This document shows, in pieces, positions 44,831 to 56,691 of a DNA stretch of 64,000 nt. The notes below the pieces were generated by a model. That model was not told where the DNA came from, did no database searches, and was given only the letters and a program-made list of their open reading frames with translations. Made by a program: the position numbers and the translations under genes. Source of the DNA: Cerasicoccus maritimus (GTDB lineage: Bacteria > Verrucomicrobiota > Verrucomicrobiia > Opitutales > Cerasicoccaceae); the NCBI GenBank assembly GCA_031296935.1, contig JAVDPD010000004.1:62001-126000 (forward strand). Direction: 5' to 3'. The first letter of the stretch is position 1. Each line of letters opens with the position of its first letter.

Positions 44831-45633
44831 ACTGTGCTAAAGCCGTTTCTTCTAGTCGCAGCATTTTTTTACCGCAAGCATTTCAACCGATGAGTCTGTC
44901 CGTGAGGGAAGTTTCAGCCCTGCCTACTTCTGCCCCTGAGGTGAATTAGCCGCTGCCGGAGGGTGCGAAACGTCCTCGGGCTCAATTGGCCAGTTTCCTA
45001 AGCCTCTTTCTTCCGCCCAAGAAAATCCGAATACAATCTTTCAGATGGGGCTATCCAATGCGAGCTTGGGGCGGTCCCGGTAGTCATATGCTTGCCTCGC
45101 CGAATTCACTGCTTCCTTGCACTACATTCCCCCGTATTTGGCGATGAACCATTTAATTGATGGTGGAGGCACCTTCGTCTTAAATATTCTGGTGGATGGA
45201 TTAGGGAACGAGCAGAGCATCTGCGTGGTCCCAGATTCTGAATAAAAAGTGAGTAAGTGCGACAAGGGAACATCGCGCCTTAGTTGAAAAAACGTCGTCT
45301 CGGGAGGAGTGCGGAAGGCTGGAGTGGTCTTCATGTCCAGAGAATCACGCACACTCATTCGTTTATCACAGCGACGCCGAGCGGAGGTAGCTTCCTGCAA
45401 CAGTTTTCATTCGGCAAAGACGGTGATTAATACCATATTGGGACAAGAGAGGCGGCGGTCTCACTCCTAAGACCGCCGCCTGCTTGAACCTGCTATTCTG
45501 ACTTTATGTATGCTGCTATCTTTAATGCTAACTCTTTAAACGATCTCTTTGCTTTCGCATTTACGAATGTAAGACGCCTCGTGCGGCCATTTATTCCAAT
45601 AAAGTGAAAAAAAATTACGCACCCACGCGAAGC
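44831..45633. other. 800-bp gap without convincing genes
   Basis: No recognisable protein. A 92-residue minus-strand frame at 45122-45400 has no family features. The plus-strand frame MNHLIDGGGTFVLNILVDG (about 45142 to 45243) looks protein-like but short. The only strong signal is a perfect hairpin at 45451-45480 (GGCGGCGGTCT, loop CACTCCTA, AGACCGCCGCC), possibly a terminator. Confidence 0.4.
45451..45480. terminator. Strong G+C hairpin, possible terminator
   Basis: GGCGGCGGTCT and AGACCGCCGCC pair fully around an 8-base loop. No T tract follows on the plus strand. It lies 154 bp after the ctaG stop (minus strand), so it could end that transcript. Confidence 0.5.
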
Positions 45634-46419
45634 TCAGGGCGTCTCGGGATTATCCTGCCGATACCACGCGTAAAAACACCACGCAAGCAGCGTCAGCGAG
45701 ACGCCCATGTTGGTGATTTTCATAATCAGGCCGCCGAGAATCTGGTCTTGCAGCGGGCTGAGGTCGACCACGCGCGGCGCCCATTCGTAGGTCGGGTAAA
45801 GCACGGTCTCGGACAGCGTTAAAAAGCCAAACACCGGCAGCTGCCCAACCATCAGCAAAAACAGGTAGAGCATGCGCGGCCCGTAGTTGATCGGCGGCAC
45901 GAGCTTGCTTGGGCTGATGATTGGCCACCACATCATTACCGCCGGAATAAACATGCTCCAGTGCTCCAGGATGTGCGCCCACTTCTGCTGGAGCGCCAGC
46001 TCGTAGAGCGCCGGAATGTGCCACACCGTGTAGAGAAACGTGAAGCTTAGCCACGCCACAAAGGGGTGAACCAAAATCCTCACCACCGCGCGCACCGCTT
46101 TGGGCGCGAGGAGCCAGTCCGCGAGCCACATTGGCAAACCGCGGATCAGCAGCGGCGGCACGAGGTAAACGAGCAACATGTGCTGCACCATGTGCGCCGA
46201 AAACAGGAAGTCCTCACCCCACTGATCCAGCGGCGAGCCCACCGTCAAATACGCCGCGATCAGGCCCAGGTAAAAGCTCGTGGCCTTGCGCGCATTGAAG
46301 CATTCGCCGGGCGCGAGTTTTTCGCGCAGCGGCCCCGTCGCCAAGGCATAGAGCCAGCCCGCCCCAATCAGGAGCAGCAGCAAAAGGGGCTCAGTGTGCC
46401 AATGCAGGGGGATGGGCAT
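45634..46419 (-). CDS. ctaG: CtaG (caa3-type) cytochrome c oxidase assembly protein
   Basis: A 261-residue polytopic membrane protein with about seven transmembrane helices. The caa3_CtaG family pattern is visible: FSAHMVQHMLLVYLVPPLL (HMxxH near residues 75-80), FTFLYTVWHIPALYELAL and ILEHWSMFIPAVMMWWPII. Members help assemble aa3/caa3-type oxidases, probably in copper handling at CuA/CuB sites. No oxidase structural genes are in the window; they may be elsewhere. It begins MPIPLHWHTEPLLLLLL, with histidines ahead of the first helix as is usual. Confidence 0.87.
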   Translation of the reverse strand: MPIPLHWHTEPLLLLLLIGAGWLYALATGPLREKLAPGECFNARKATSFYLGLIAAYLTVGSPLDQWGEDFLFSAHMVQHMLLVYLVPPLLIRGLPMWLADWLLAPKAVRAVVRILVHPFVAWLSFTFLYTVWHIPALYELALQQKWAHILEHWSMFIPAVMMWWPIISPSKLVPPINYGPRMLYLFLLMVGQLPVFGFLTLSETVLYPTYEWAPRVVDLSPLQDQILGGLIMKITNMGVSLTLLAWCFYAWYRQDNPETP

Positions 46420-46563
46420 GGGAGATTAAAGTGAGCAGATTAAAGGAGAAAAGCAACTGGCCAAACTGGCGGCAATGCTCCGTGATCGTCGGCCATTGTC
46501 AACTGATCATGCCAAGCCCGCTAAGACCAACATTGACGCGACGCCGTCCGTTGCGTGAGCGCA

Positions 46564-46648
46564 AGGTAGGGGCGGTTGCCTCAACCGTCCGCCACGCATG
46601 AATGCCAACCCGATGAAGCCGGACGGTTGAGGGCAACCGTCCCTACCT
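46564..46648. repeat. REP-like inverted repeat (AGGTAGGGACGGTTGCC type)
   Basis: Arms 46564-46591 and 46620-46648 are inverted copies (AGGTAGGG.CGGTTGCC.. and ..GGCAACCGTCCCTACCT; one indel, one mismatch). A 28-bp loop holds CACGCATGAATGCC. It occupies much of the 410-bp gap 46420-46828. The remainder holds repeat-like words GATTAAAG...AGATTAAAGGAGAAAAG (46433-46457) and GCGCTCAGAATGAAT (46798-46812). No gene. Confidence 0.7.
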
Positions 46649-46828
46649 CTAGTATTCCGTATGATTCCAGGGTAGGCATTCAGCCGCTTTGTGGCCTCAA
46701 GCCAACCCTGGGCTATTGATGCGTAGCCCCCCTTGGGGTAGAACTCTCGAAAGCAAAATACCCGTTTCCATTGGCCAGGATGAATCCACGCCGTCGCGCT
46801 CAGAATGAATACCCGGACTACTCGTTGC

Positions 46829-47176
46829 CTAAAACGAAAATAGCATCCGATACTGTAGCGGGTTGGCGATGCTGTGGAGCGTGTAGGCCGCGAGGACCAT
46901 CGAAAATAGCGTGCCGCCCCAAAACATCCCGCGTCGAATCCAGAAGCAGTCGCGCCCGCGGTGCGTGAGGTAGCACTCCATCGCCGGGCCCGTCAGGTAG
47001 AGCAAATTCGCGCCCATTGCCAGGATCACCAAATTGAACTGAAAGAACTCCTTCCCCAGACGCGCCCAAAGGTTGTATTGCACACAGAGCGCCACCGTCA
47101 CCGCGATGAGCAAGCCGTTGTAAACCAGCCGCCGCTTCTCCCAGCCCAGCAGGATGATGACGTAGTCTTCTTTCAC
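46829..47176 (-). CDS. Membrane protein with three TM segments, unknown
   Basis: A 115-residue protein with three hydrophobic segments (LLIAVTVALCVQYNLW, FNLVILAMGANLLYLTGPAM, MFWGGTLFSMVLAAYTLHSI) and a basic connecting loop (THRGRDCFWIRRG). The Cys residues are not in a recognisable metal motif. It lies on the same strand as ctaG but 410 bp away across a REP-like element. No family recognised; a role with the oxidase is possible only by position. Confidence 0.55.
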   Translation of the reverse strand: MKEDYVIILLGWEKRRLVYNGLLIAVTVALCVQYNLWARLGKEFFQFNLVILAMGANLLYLTGPAMECYLTHRGRDCFWIRRGMFWGGTLFSMVLAAYTLHSIANPLQYRMLFSF

Positions 47177-47259
47177 GGGATTTGCAGAATAGCCATTTTG
47201 GGGTTCATGTGCTACCTAATGCTGCACTTTAACAACGGGGCACGCTTTTACATATCACT

Positions 47260-47838
47260 ATGGAGGAAATTACGCGCATTCTAGACTTCATTGTCGAAGT
47301 CGAAAAACTGAAAAACGTCCACCGCAAGACAAAGCCAACCGGCCTCGACCGCTATGAGAACTCCGCCGAGCACAGCTGGCACGTCTGCCTGCTCGCCCTG
47401 ACGCTGCGCGACCACGCCAACGAGCCCATCGACATCGACCGCGTCATCCGCATGCTCATTATCCATGATTTGGGCGAGATCGACGTCGGCGACACCATTA
47501 TCTACGCCAGCGAGGCCCCCGAGCTGAAGGCCGAGGAAGCCGAGGGCGTCAAACGCCTCCTGGCCTACCTGCCCAACGCCCAGGCTGCGGACTACCTCGC
47601 GCTCTGGTATGAATTCGAGGCCGGCGAGACTGCGGACTCCCGTTACGCGCGCGCCATCGACCGCATTCCGCCGATCCTGCAAAACATCAACAGCGACGGC
47701 CACAGCTGGAAGACCCACAACATCCCGGCGGCCAGCGTTTATGCGGTCAACAGCCGCATTGCCAAGGGCAGCGAGGCCGTCTGGGAGGTGGTCAAAGGCA
47801 AGCTCGACCAAGCCATGGCCGACGGTTTATTGAAATAA
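47260..47838 (+). CDS. HD-domain hydrolase (YfbR/HDDC2-like nucleotidase)
   Basis: A 192-residue cytoplasmic phosphohydrolase. Metal-binding pattern: His in SAEHSWHVCLLAL (about 29-41), His-Asp in MLIIHDLGEIDVGD (about 66-79) and a later Asp in ARAIDRIPPILQN (about 128-140). The spacing and EHSW/HDLGE motifs fit the 5'-deoxynucleotidase YfbR/HDDC2 group. Substrate is therefore probably a deoxynucleoside 5'-monophosphate, by family. The ATG at 47260 begins MEEITRILDF. A single gene upstream of carB on the same strand; no common operon is evident because of the 147-bp gap. Confidence 0.87.
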   Translation: MEEITRILDFIVEVEKLKNVHRKTKPTGLDRYENSAEHSWHVCLLALTLRDHANEPIDIDRVIRMLIIHDLGEIDVGDTIIYASEAPELKAEEAEGVKRLLAYLPNAQAADYLALWYEFEAGETADSRYARAIDRIPPILQNINSDGHSWKTHNIPAASVYAVNSRIAKGSEAVWEVVKGKLDQAMADGLLK

Positions 47839-47892
47839 CTCACCATCAGTAACTTGCGATTAAACGGCCCCAATAGCCGTATTTCGACCACT

Positions 47893-47930
47893 TTAATCTT
47901 TTTCCTTTTTCCTTTAATCTTACTTGCGCC
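47893..47930. repeat. A+T-rich CTTTTTCCTTTAATC phrase repeat (left of carB)
   Basis: TTTAATCTTTTTCCTTTTTCC then TTTAATCTTAC. It is the inverted counterpart of GATTAAAGATTAAAGGAAAAAG at 51243-51264 behind carB, and is also related to AGATTAAAGGAGAAAAG at 46441-46457. Confidence 0.55.
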
Positions 47931-47985
47931 CGCGCAAGTAGGCGCCAAAACTCCGCCAAATTTTGCCCAAATCTAGAACCCGACT

Positions 47986-51219
<3,234 letters not shown>

Positions 51220-51242
51220 GGGCCCGCTCCAATGGCGCGTGA

Positions 51243-51264
51243 GATTAAAGATTAAAGGAAAAAG
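51243..51264. repeat. A+T-rich GATTAAAGGAAAAAG phrase repeat (right of carB)
   Basis: GATTAAAGATTAAAGGAAAAAG. It is the reverse complement of the phrase at 47893-47930, so carB is bracketed by inverted copies. It directly precedes the carB terminator. Confidence 0.5.
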
Positions 51265-51267
51265 TTT

Positions 51268-51313
51268 AAAGTTCGGCTTGGTGGATTGAGTTTCGCCAAG
51301 CCGAACTTTTTTG
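51268..51313 (+). terminator. Rho-independent terminator of carB
   Basis: AAAGTTCGGCTTGG, loop of about 13, CCAAGCCGAACTTTTTTG: a 14-bp stem with a T tract, 48 bp after the carB stop. Confidence 0.88.
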
Positions 51314-51378
51314 TGCTCAACCAGCATTAGCGAACGTGACGGCTTGCGTTCGCACTGGGGTTCGCATCTGCTTGTAGA

Positions 51379-51855
51379 ATGATCGTTGACCACATTTCCA
51401 ACTGGCAAACTTACACGCTCGGCGAAGCTTGGGAGAAGGCGTTTGCCTTCCTGACCTCCATCGGCCCCTACACCGCCGATGGCGAATACCCGATCGACGG
51501 CGATGACCTCTTTGCCCGCGTCATGACCTACGACACCAAGGCCGCCGACGCGCCCGACGCGATCCTTGAGTCGCACGAGAAGTTTGCCGACATCCAGATG
51601 TCGCTCGTGGAAGCCGAGCGCATAGCCGTTTATCCGACGCACACGCTCAAATCAAAGACCGGCTACCTGGCCGAAAAGGACGCCGAGTTCTACCACTACG
51701 AGACGCCCGCCCAGCTCCAACTGACCATGCGCCCCGGCACGTTCGCCCTCCTCCTCCCGCAAGACGCCCACATGCCCGCGCTCAATCCCGGCAGCGAAAT
51801 CGTCAGCGTGAAGAAGGTCGTCGTCAAAGTCGGCCTCAGCCGCCTGAAGCTGTAG
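51379..51855 (+). CDS. YhcH/YjgK/YiaL-family protein
   Basis: A 158-residue cytoplasmic cupin-like protein (DUF386). Recognisable blocks are the N-terminal LGEAWEKAFAFL, the central HEKFADIQMSLVEAERI, FYHYETPAQLQLTMRPGTFALLLPQDAHMPAL with the cupin H and Glu/His metal region, and the closing VKKVVVKVGL. Members are linked to sialic acid or sugar acid catabolism and biofilm; the enzymatic role is not firmly known. It begins with MIVDHISNWQTY and lies alone after the carB terminator. Confidence 0.85.
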   Translation: MIVDHISNWQTYTLGEAWEKAFAFLTSIGPYTADGEYPIDGDDLFARVMTYDTKAADAPDAILESHEKFADIQMSLVEAERIAVYPTHTLKSKTGYLAEKDAEFYHYETPAQLQLTMRPGTFALLLPQDAHMPALNPGSEIVSVKKVVVKVGLSRLKL

Positions 51856-51930
51856 GCAATCTGCCCAAAGGTAGGGCGCAGTCTCCAGACAAGCCGCCAC
51901 GCCAGAATGGCATTTGCACAATGTGCAAAT

Positions 51931-52494
51931 CTATCGGTCCAGCGGGACGCTGGCGAGCGCGTCTTCGACCGGTAGATAATCACCCAAGCGCGCCTCGCGG
52001 TGGAGCAGCACGACCTGGCCGTCAGCATCGACAATCAACACGCCGCCTTGCTGCGTCGGGTCGCCCTCCACGGAGGTTTGAATATTACCTCGTGCGACCG
52101 CGCGCAGGGCGTTGAACATCGCGCCCGGGCTCAGCACCGAGGCCACGGAGTTTTCCAATCCCAGCGCCGCATAGACACGCTGCTCAGGGTCGGTCAAGAC
52201 GTCGGCCGACGCATCGGTCAGCCCAGCCTTATCAATGAACTCCCGCAGGTGCGCGACATCGCCATTGCCCACGAAATGCACCCGCACACCAAGCTCCACA
52301 AACTTCGCCAAATGCGGCTTCCACAAGCCCACATGCTCGCGGCACGCCAGGCAGCCAAAGTGACGCAGAAACACGAGCACCATCGCCGGCTTAGCTATCA
52401 GCGATGCGAGCGACACGGACTCGCCGTCGGCGCGGAGCAAGGTCAGCGCGCGAATGGAGTCAGGGAGGGATTGGCCAATTTCGACAGCAGACAT
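51931..52494 (-). CDS. AhpC/TSA-type peroxiredoxin-like (PRXL2) protein
   Basis: About 187 residues from the ATG at 52494; the open frame extends 25 codons further upstream with no conservation. A thioredoxin-fold protein of the AhpC-TSA_2/PRXL2 group: VLVFLRHFGCLACREHVGLW with the CLAC (CxxC) active site near residue 54, then VGNGD and LTDPEQRVYAALGL. Members are proposed to reduce peroxides or act as thiol oxidoreductases. The CxxC replaces the single peroxidatic Cys of classic peroxiredoxins. Cytoplasmic. It is divergent from the esterase gene at 52.6 kb. Confidence 0.83.
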   Translation of the reverse strand: MSAVEIGQSLPDSIRALTLLRADGESVSLASLIAKPAMVLVFLRHFGCLACREHVGLWKPHLAKFVELGVRVHFVGNGDVAHLREFIDKAGLTDASADVLTDPEQRVYAALGLENSVASVLSPGAMFNALRAVARGNIQTSVEGDPTQQGGVLIVDADGQVVLLHREARLGDYLPVEDALASVPLDR

Positions 52495-52622
52495 GACCAC
52501 ACGATAACCATCACCGCGCCCTCCGCAAACTCCAAGCACAACCGGGGTGAGAAATCCGGAACAGCTCACCCGTCGTGGCGATCGAATTGAACTTTTTCCC
52601 GCCGCAAGGGTTTTATTTACCG

Positions 52623-53402
52623 ATGAAGCGTTCTTTGAGTAAACTTATGCCTGTTGCATTGATCCAGTGTGCGGCTCTCGCCGCCGCCCAGCCGACGTAT
52701 GATGACCTGCGCTACAGCGACGCCTATCCGCGCTGTACGATGGACCTCTGGCTGCCCAAGAGCGACTCCCCGACACCGCTCATTGTCGTGTTTCATGGCG
52801 GCGGCTTCAAGGGGGGCAGCAAAGATAGAAACATGCCTTTCCGCCAACAGCTTATGTCGCTCTTAGATCAAGGCATCGCAGTCGCCAGTGTTGGCTACCC
52901 ACTCCTCAAGGACGTGCCCAACGGCCAAACCGCAAACCCCTTCACCCGAGCCAGACCCTATTTCGCCTGCATGCGGGAAGCCGCAAATTCGATCCGCTTC
53001 CTCCAGGAGCACGCCACGAAATATAACCTCGACCCCCAGCGTTATGTGTGTGTCGGCTCGTCGGCCGGCGCCGTGATCGCAGAATACATTACCTATAGAG
53101 AGCGCCTGGGGATCTCCTTTTGCCTCGCAATCCAGCAGCCCTACGCCGTCGAAATCGTGACCCCGCACATCAAGCAAGGTGACACGCCGCTCATGCTTTT
53201 CACCAAGTCCGGCGCTAATGACCTGATCCACAATCCGAACTTCGCGATAGCGATGAAAAATCATTGCGACCAAGTGGGCGTCACCTGCTGGCTCTATGGC
53301 CAGAGCAACAACGCACTGCCCAACATTCCTGGCGGGCAGGACAACGTCATCCCCCACGCCATGGAAATCATCCGCGGTATCTGGGCTGGAGAAGTGGAGT
53401 GA
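52623..53402 (+). CDS. Secreted alpha/beta-hydrolase (esterase)
   Basis: A 259-residue secreted enzyme from the ATG at 52623, which starts a signal peptide (KRSLSKLMPVALIQCAALAAA, cut before QPTYDD). The hydrolase core has the oxyanion HGGGFKGGS near residue 60, nucleophile elbow VGSSAGAVIAEY (Ser near 144), an acid region around LMLFTKSGANDLI, and His in the NVIPHAMEI segment. Fits the BD-FAE/carboxylesterase group that removes ester groups, often acetyl, from carbohydrates. Substrate unknown; related in type to the esterase at 22.5 kb but not closely. Confidence 0.83.
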   Translation: MKRSLSKLMPVALIQCAALAAAQPTYDDLRYSDAYPRCTMDLWLPKSDSPTPLIVVFHGGGFKGGSKDRNMPFRQQLMSLLDQGIAVASVGYPLLKDVPNGQTANPFTRARPYFACMREAANSIRFLQEHATKYNLDPQRYVCVGSSAGAVIAEYITYRERLGISFCLAIQQPYAVEIVTPHIKQGDTPLMLFTKSGANDLIHNPNFAIAMKNHCDQVGVTCWLYGQSNNALPNIPGGQDNVIPHAMEIIRGIWAGEVE

Positions 53403-53589
53403 GCAATCTAGCTGAGAGGTAACGCGATTGATCTGACGCCCGCTTGCTGTATTCACTCAATACGCGAAGAGCCAGAGAGGGGTGATGAGCTTTTGCCTGA
53501 TCCTTAATTTTTACTTCGGCATGAAACAAGCATACGCTGCCTGGATTGGCCAAGATCAGTCCACCAGATTACCGCCTCTCACGCGTTGG

Positions 53590-53856
53590 CTAGGCTTCTT
53601 CGAATTTGCGTTCGAAGAGTTCACCGAGCTCGTTGAGGAGATCGGCGGCACCGGGGCCGGAGGCGATAAACTTCAGCTTGGAGCCCTGGCCAGCGGCGAG
53701 CATCATGAGGCCCATAATGCTGCGGCCGTTGACTTGCTCGTCGTCTTTATCCACCCAGACGTCGACGTCGTTGAACTTATTGGCCACGCGTACAATCATC
53801 GCGGCAGGACGGGCGTGGATACCCATCTTATTTTGAACCGTAAATTCGCGAGCCAT
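53590..53856 (-). CDS. ptsH: HPr family phosphocarrier protein
   Basis: An 88-residue HPr from the ATG at 53856; this start places the regulatory serine at residue 46 as in classic HPr, while the alternative start 12 codons earlier does not. The active-site His is in GIHARPAA (H14), and Ser46 is in NGRSIMGLMMLAAGQG, the HPr kinase target site. In this group HPr may act in regulation without a full sugar PTS. No ptsI, EII or hprK gene lies in the window. A single gene, convergent with the esterase gene to its left. Confidence 0.92.
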   Translation of the reverse strand: MAREFTVQNKMGIHARPAAMIVRVANKFNDVDVWVDKDDEQVNGRSIMGLMMLAAGQGSKLKFIASGPGAADLLNELGELFERKFEEA

Positions 53857-54153
53857 CTCGGAACCCGGTGACGCTTGGTCGGATGATTGCATCTGTCTAA
53901 GTGTGTGCCTAAGTGCTATTGTGTAAAAATTGATTCTGGAAAATCGAGCCGTTCAGTAAAGCATTTTTATTACCACGATTCCCAGATTAATTTCGTCAAT
54001 GTAACTCAATGCTAACACCTTTGTGGCCAAATTGCCCATGCGGCTGGGGTCATTGGTATTTTTTTGCAGACGGTTGGCTAAATGATTTCCATTGCCACCG
54101 CGAAAAATGAGGCCTAGGTGATAATGTAATTTAGTCTTAACGAACCGCCCGTC

Positions 54154-55032
54154 ATGAATTTACGCCTTATTATTACCTCGATGCTGGCAGCGCTCAGCGC
54201 TTTTTCTCTGAACGCGGACACCGTTTTTACGGCTTCCCACGCCTACACCCTTACAGGTAAGCCCAATACCAATGGAGTTTACGGTGCCTATGATCACGCC
54301 CATTTCGAGGCAGGCGACTCTCTGGTGCTAATGGGGACGGGTTGGGCTTATCAAGAGACCGTGACCGCTAAGGGCATTGCCATCTTCGATCTGGAGAAGG
54401 ATAATTTGCGTGAACAACTGAAGGCGGCTGGTGAGAACAAGCTGATGTTGAGCGTGCTGTTGGACCAAGTCGAAGGCGCCCCCCGCCCGCTGCGGATTTT
54501 CTACATCGGCACTACGAACGACATTACGACTAGCCGTAGCTTGAAGGCGCAGTTTCAGCGGCAGCCGATCCACCGGATCAACCGCGCCCTGGATAAGAAC
54601 GCCCAGCCTGGCGTGAAGACCTTTGATGTCACTCCGCTCTTTGGTCGCGAGCTGACCGACCGTTACATGGTCATCCGCTTTGAGCAGGAAGGTGAGCGCC
54701 GCGAACTACACTCCAAGGATGGCGCTACCGTGACGCCCGATCTCTACGACTTCCGCAACAGCGCGGATAGCGTCCGCCTGACGATTACTGATCAGAAGGA
54801 TCCAAATGCTGTGGCCAACCAATACAGTGAGGATGGCTACTACGCCCCGATTCAGGATATGTCGAACAACCCCACGGCCGACATGCCCAAGGATTTGACC
54901 TCCGACATGCCCGCGAATCCCATCCAGGACATGTCCAGCAACCCGACTTCGGACATGCCGGAAAATATCCTCTCGGATATGCCCAAGAACTTGATCAATG
55001 ACGGCACGTCGGGCAACGGCGACAGCATGTAA
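54154..55032 (+). CDS. Secreted protein with C-terminal octapeptide repeats, unknown
   Basis: A 292-residue secreted protein. Signal peptide (LRLIITSMLAALSAFSLNA, cut before DTVFT). The globular part (about 25-220) is beta-rich with no recognised family. The C-terminus (about 229-280) holds six tandem 8-residue repeats with consensus (I/T/L)(Q/S)DM(P/S)xNx, for example IQDMSNNP, TSDMPANP, TSDMPENI, LSDMPKNL. Such Asp/Met/Asn-rich repeats may form a stalk or bind metal or carbohydrate; this is inference. A hairpin at 55043-55072 and a terminator follow. Confidence 0.75.
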   Translation: MNLRLIITSMLAALSAFSLNADTVFTASHAYTLTGKPNTNGVYGAYDHAHFEAGDSLVLMGTGWAYQETVTAKGIAIFDLEKDNLREQLKAAGENKLMLSVLLDQVEGAPRPLRIFYIGTTNDITTSRSLKAQFQRQPIHRINRALDKNAQPGVKTFDVTPLFGRELTDRYMVIRFEQEGERRELHSKDGATVTPDLYDFRNSADSVRLTITDQKDPNAVANQYSEDGYYAPIQDMSNNPTADMPKDLTSDMPANPIQDMSSNPTSDMPENILSDMPKNLINDGTSGNGDSM

Positions 55033-55042
55033 TGATGCAGTT

Positions 55043-55125
55043 CGGACCTTCGTAGTGATCGAAGGTCTGAATGTTCGTCAGTTTTTTTTCAAAGCGCCCG
55101 TTGGTATTGCCAGCGGGCGTTTTTG
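55043..55125 (+). terminator. Two hairpins ending the octapeptide-repeat gene transcript
   Basis: First hairpin 55043-55072: CGGACCTTCG / CGAAGGTCTG, followed by a run of eight T at about 55082. Second hairpin 55094-55125: GCGCCCGTTGG / CCAGCGGGCG followed by TTTTTG. The second is a standard rho-independent terminator; the first probably adds to it. Confidence 0.75.
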
Positions 55126-55291
55126 CTGGGCGAGTGGGGGGCAGCCTTTGTCGAGTCGGGATCGCTTCATGGCAAGGATGGGGGGCGGGACAATCAAATC
55201 TCGCCTAGCAGGCAAACTCTACGAAGCAGCGCGCTTGCCTACCTTACGCTTTCGCGCTTACGAACGCGCAGGTGCTTCTGCTTAGTGGTGC

Positions 55292-55459
55292 CTAGCCCAT
55301 TGCCAGAAGGAAGGCGAGCTGCCCAAGCAGTCCAGCGAGGAGGCAGGTCAGCACAAAGCCACCGAAAAAATCCGTGCGAAGCTGGCGCTCTACGGTCGTT
55401 GCATTGCGGGGCAATTCGCGTCTGGATAATTGCTCGGTGATGTCGGTAGGGGAGTGCAT
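55292..55459 (-). CDS. Small single-TM protein upstream of the atp operon
   Basis: A 55-residue frame opposite in direction to the atp operon: MHSPTDITEQLSRREL, then a basic stretch and one transmembrane helix near the C-terminus (FGGFVLTCLLAGLLGQLAFLLAMG). Not detected by longer-ORF criteria. Position and size resemble AtpI/Z-like accessory proteins, but the orientation is opposite and no motif supports that, so it is only a hint. The rest of the gap 55126-55624 shows nothing clear. Confidence 0.4.
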   Translation of the reverse strand: MHSPTDITEQLSRRELPRNATTVERQLRTDFFGGFVLTCLLAGLLGQLAFLLAMG

Positions 55460-55624
55460 CTGTTAGGGAGATTCTCTCCCGTGTTTGATTAGTGTCGCTG
55501 ATTGGCTCTAGCAGAAAAGCTGGTAATGGGGCTAATCCTATAATTTCTAGTGTTGACGCTTATCAGCTTTCAGTCAACTCATAGGCCCCTTCATTCACTC
55601 TCTGACTATACCCGCACATTCGGA

Positions 55625-56593
55625 ATGGCTCATTTCCGCAAGCTTCTTCTCTCAACTGGTTTCTTACTCAGCGCTGCGCCTTTGATGGCTGCAGACGGTG
55701 GTGGCGTGAGCCCATACGCTTACGAACTATTCAGCGTATTGGGTCTCCCAGTCACCAATGCGATGATCACCGGTTGGGTTATCTCAATTCTCCTCATTAT
55801 TGGTATCAAACTCCTTGTGGGGAAGCCGAAGCTGGTTCCCTCTGGTGGCCAGGCGGTTGTCGAGAGCATGCTTGGCGGCATCCTTGACATCATGGAGCCG
55901 ATCATCGGCAAGAAACTAATTAAAAAAGTTTTTCCGCTGCTGATAACGTTGTTCGTCTTTATCCTGATTAATAATTGGAGCGGATTGCTGCCGGGCGTTG
56001 GCTCATTTGGCCATTTTTCGGCTGACTTGGGCCCTTTCCCGACGATGGAAGCTGCTGAAGCCGGTATGGCTGCGGCGACGGATGCTGGCCAAAACGTCGG
56101 GCACCAGATTCGCCAGTTTGATGGCAGTTATTTTGTAGGTCACTTCAATTACTACTTCCGTCCGGCCAATGCTGACCTGAATACGACCTTAGCGCTGGCG
56201 ATCATTTCGTTCATCGCTTGGATCTGGTATGTGCTGCGTTACGCGGGCATCAAGTTGCTGATTTATGATCTCTTCGGCAACAAGGCCGAGAAGAGCGAGG
56301 TTCCTGGCGCGATTTACTTCTGTCTGTTCATCGTCTTCGCAGGTGTTGGCTTGATCGAATGCGTATCCATTCTTTCGCGTCTGGTCTCACTGCCGTTCCG
56401 ACTCTTTGGTAACGTCTTCGGTGGCGAAAACCTGCTCACCAGCATGCATGGCATGATCGCGTGGGTGGTGCCGGTGCCGTTCTTCTTCCTCGAAATTTTG
56501 ATCGGCTTGGTGCAGGCGCTGGTCTTCACCCTCCTGACCGCTGTTTACATCGGCCTCATCGTGAACCACGGAGACGACGAGCACGCTCACTAA
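55625..56593 (+). CDS. atpB: F-type ATP synthase subunit a
   Basis: About 322 residues from the ATG at 55625, longer than the usual 240-270. An N-terminal signal-like segment (FRKLLLSTGFLLSAAPLMA) precedes the usual protein, which is seen in several phyla including Verrucomicrobia. The core has five to six transmembrane helices. The essential Arg is in LVSLPFRLFGNVFGGENLL, and VPFFFLEILIGLVQALVFTLLTAVYI forms the C-terminal helices. It forms the proton half-channels beside the c-ring. First gene of atpBEFHAGDC. Confidence 0.95.
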   Translation: MAHFRKLLLSTGFLLSAAPLMAADGGGVSPYAYELFSVLGLPVTNAMITGWVISILLIIGIKLLVGKPKLVPSGGQAVVESMLGGILDIMEPIIGKKLIKKVFPLLITLFVFILINNWSGLLPGVGSFGHFSADLGPFPTMEAAEAGMAAATDAGQNVGHQIRQFDGSYFVGHFNYYFRPANADLNTTLALAIISFIAWIWYVLRYAGIKLLIYDLFGNKAEKSEVPGAIYFCLFIVFAGVGLIECVSILSRLVSLPFRLFGNVFGGENLLTSMHGMIAWVVPVPFFFLEILIGLVQALVFTLLTAVYIGLIVNHGDDEHAH

Positions 56594-56622
56594 TTTTCCT
56601 TTCTATAGTAAGAAACCAATTT

Positions 56623-56662
56623 CCCGGCTGGGACCATTGACCAACGAGCGTGGGCAGCCGGG
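56623..56662 (+). promoter_or_regulatory. Stem-loop before atpE
   Basis: CCCGGCTG (56623-56630) pairs with CAGCCGGG (56655-56662) across a 24-base loop, 29 bp before the atpE start, followed by TTT. It may slow upstream transcription or protect or adjust atpE mRNA. Together with the hairpin after atpE it brackets the gene. Confidence 0.55.
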
Positions 56663-56691
56663 TTTAAAGAAACACAAAAACACCTAGTAAA

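Noticed and set aside
45122..45400. 92-residue minus-strand ORF in the gap after the LacI gene
   Set aside because: No ribosome site, no family features, odd composition; reported only within the gap entry.
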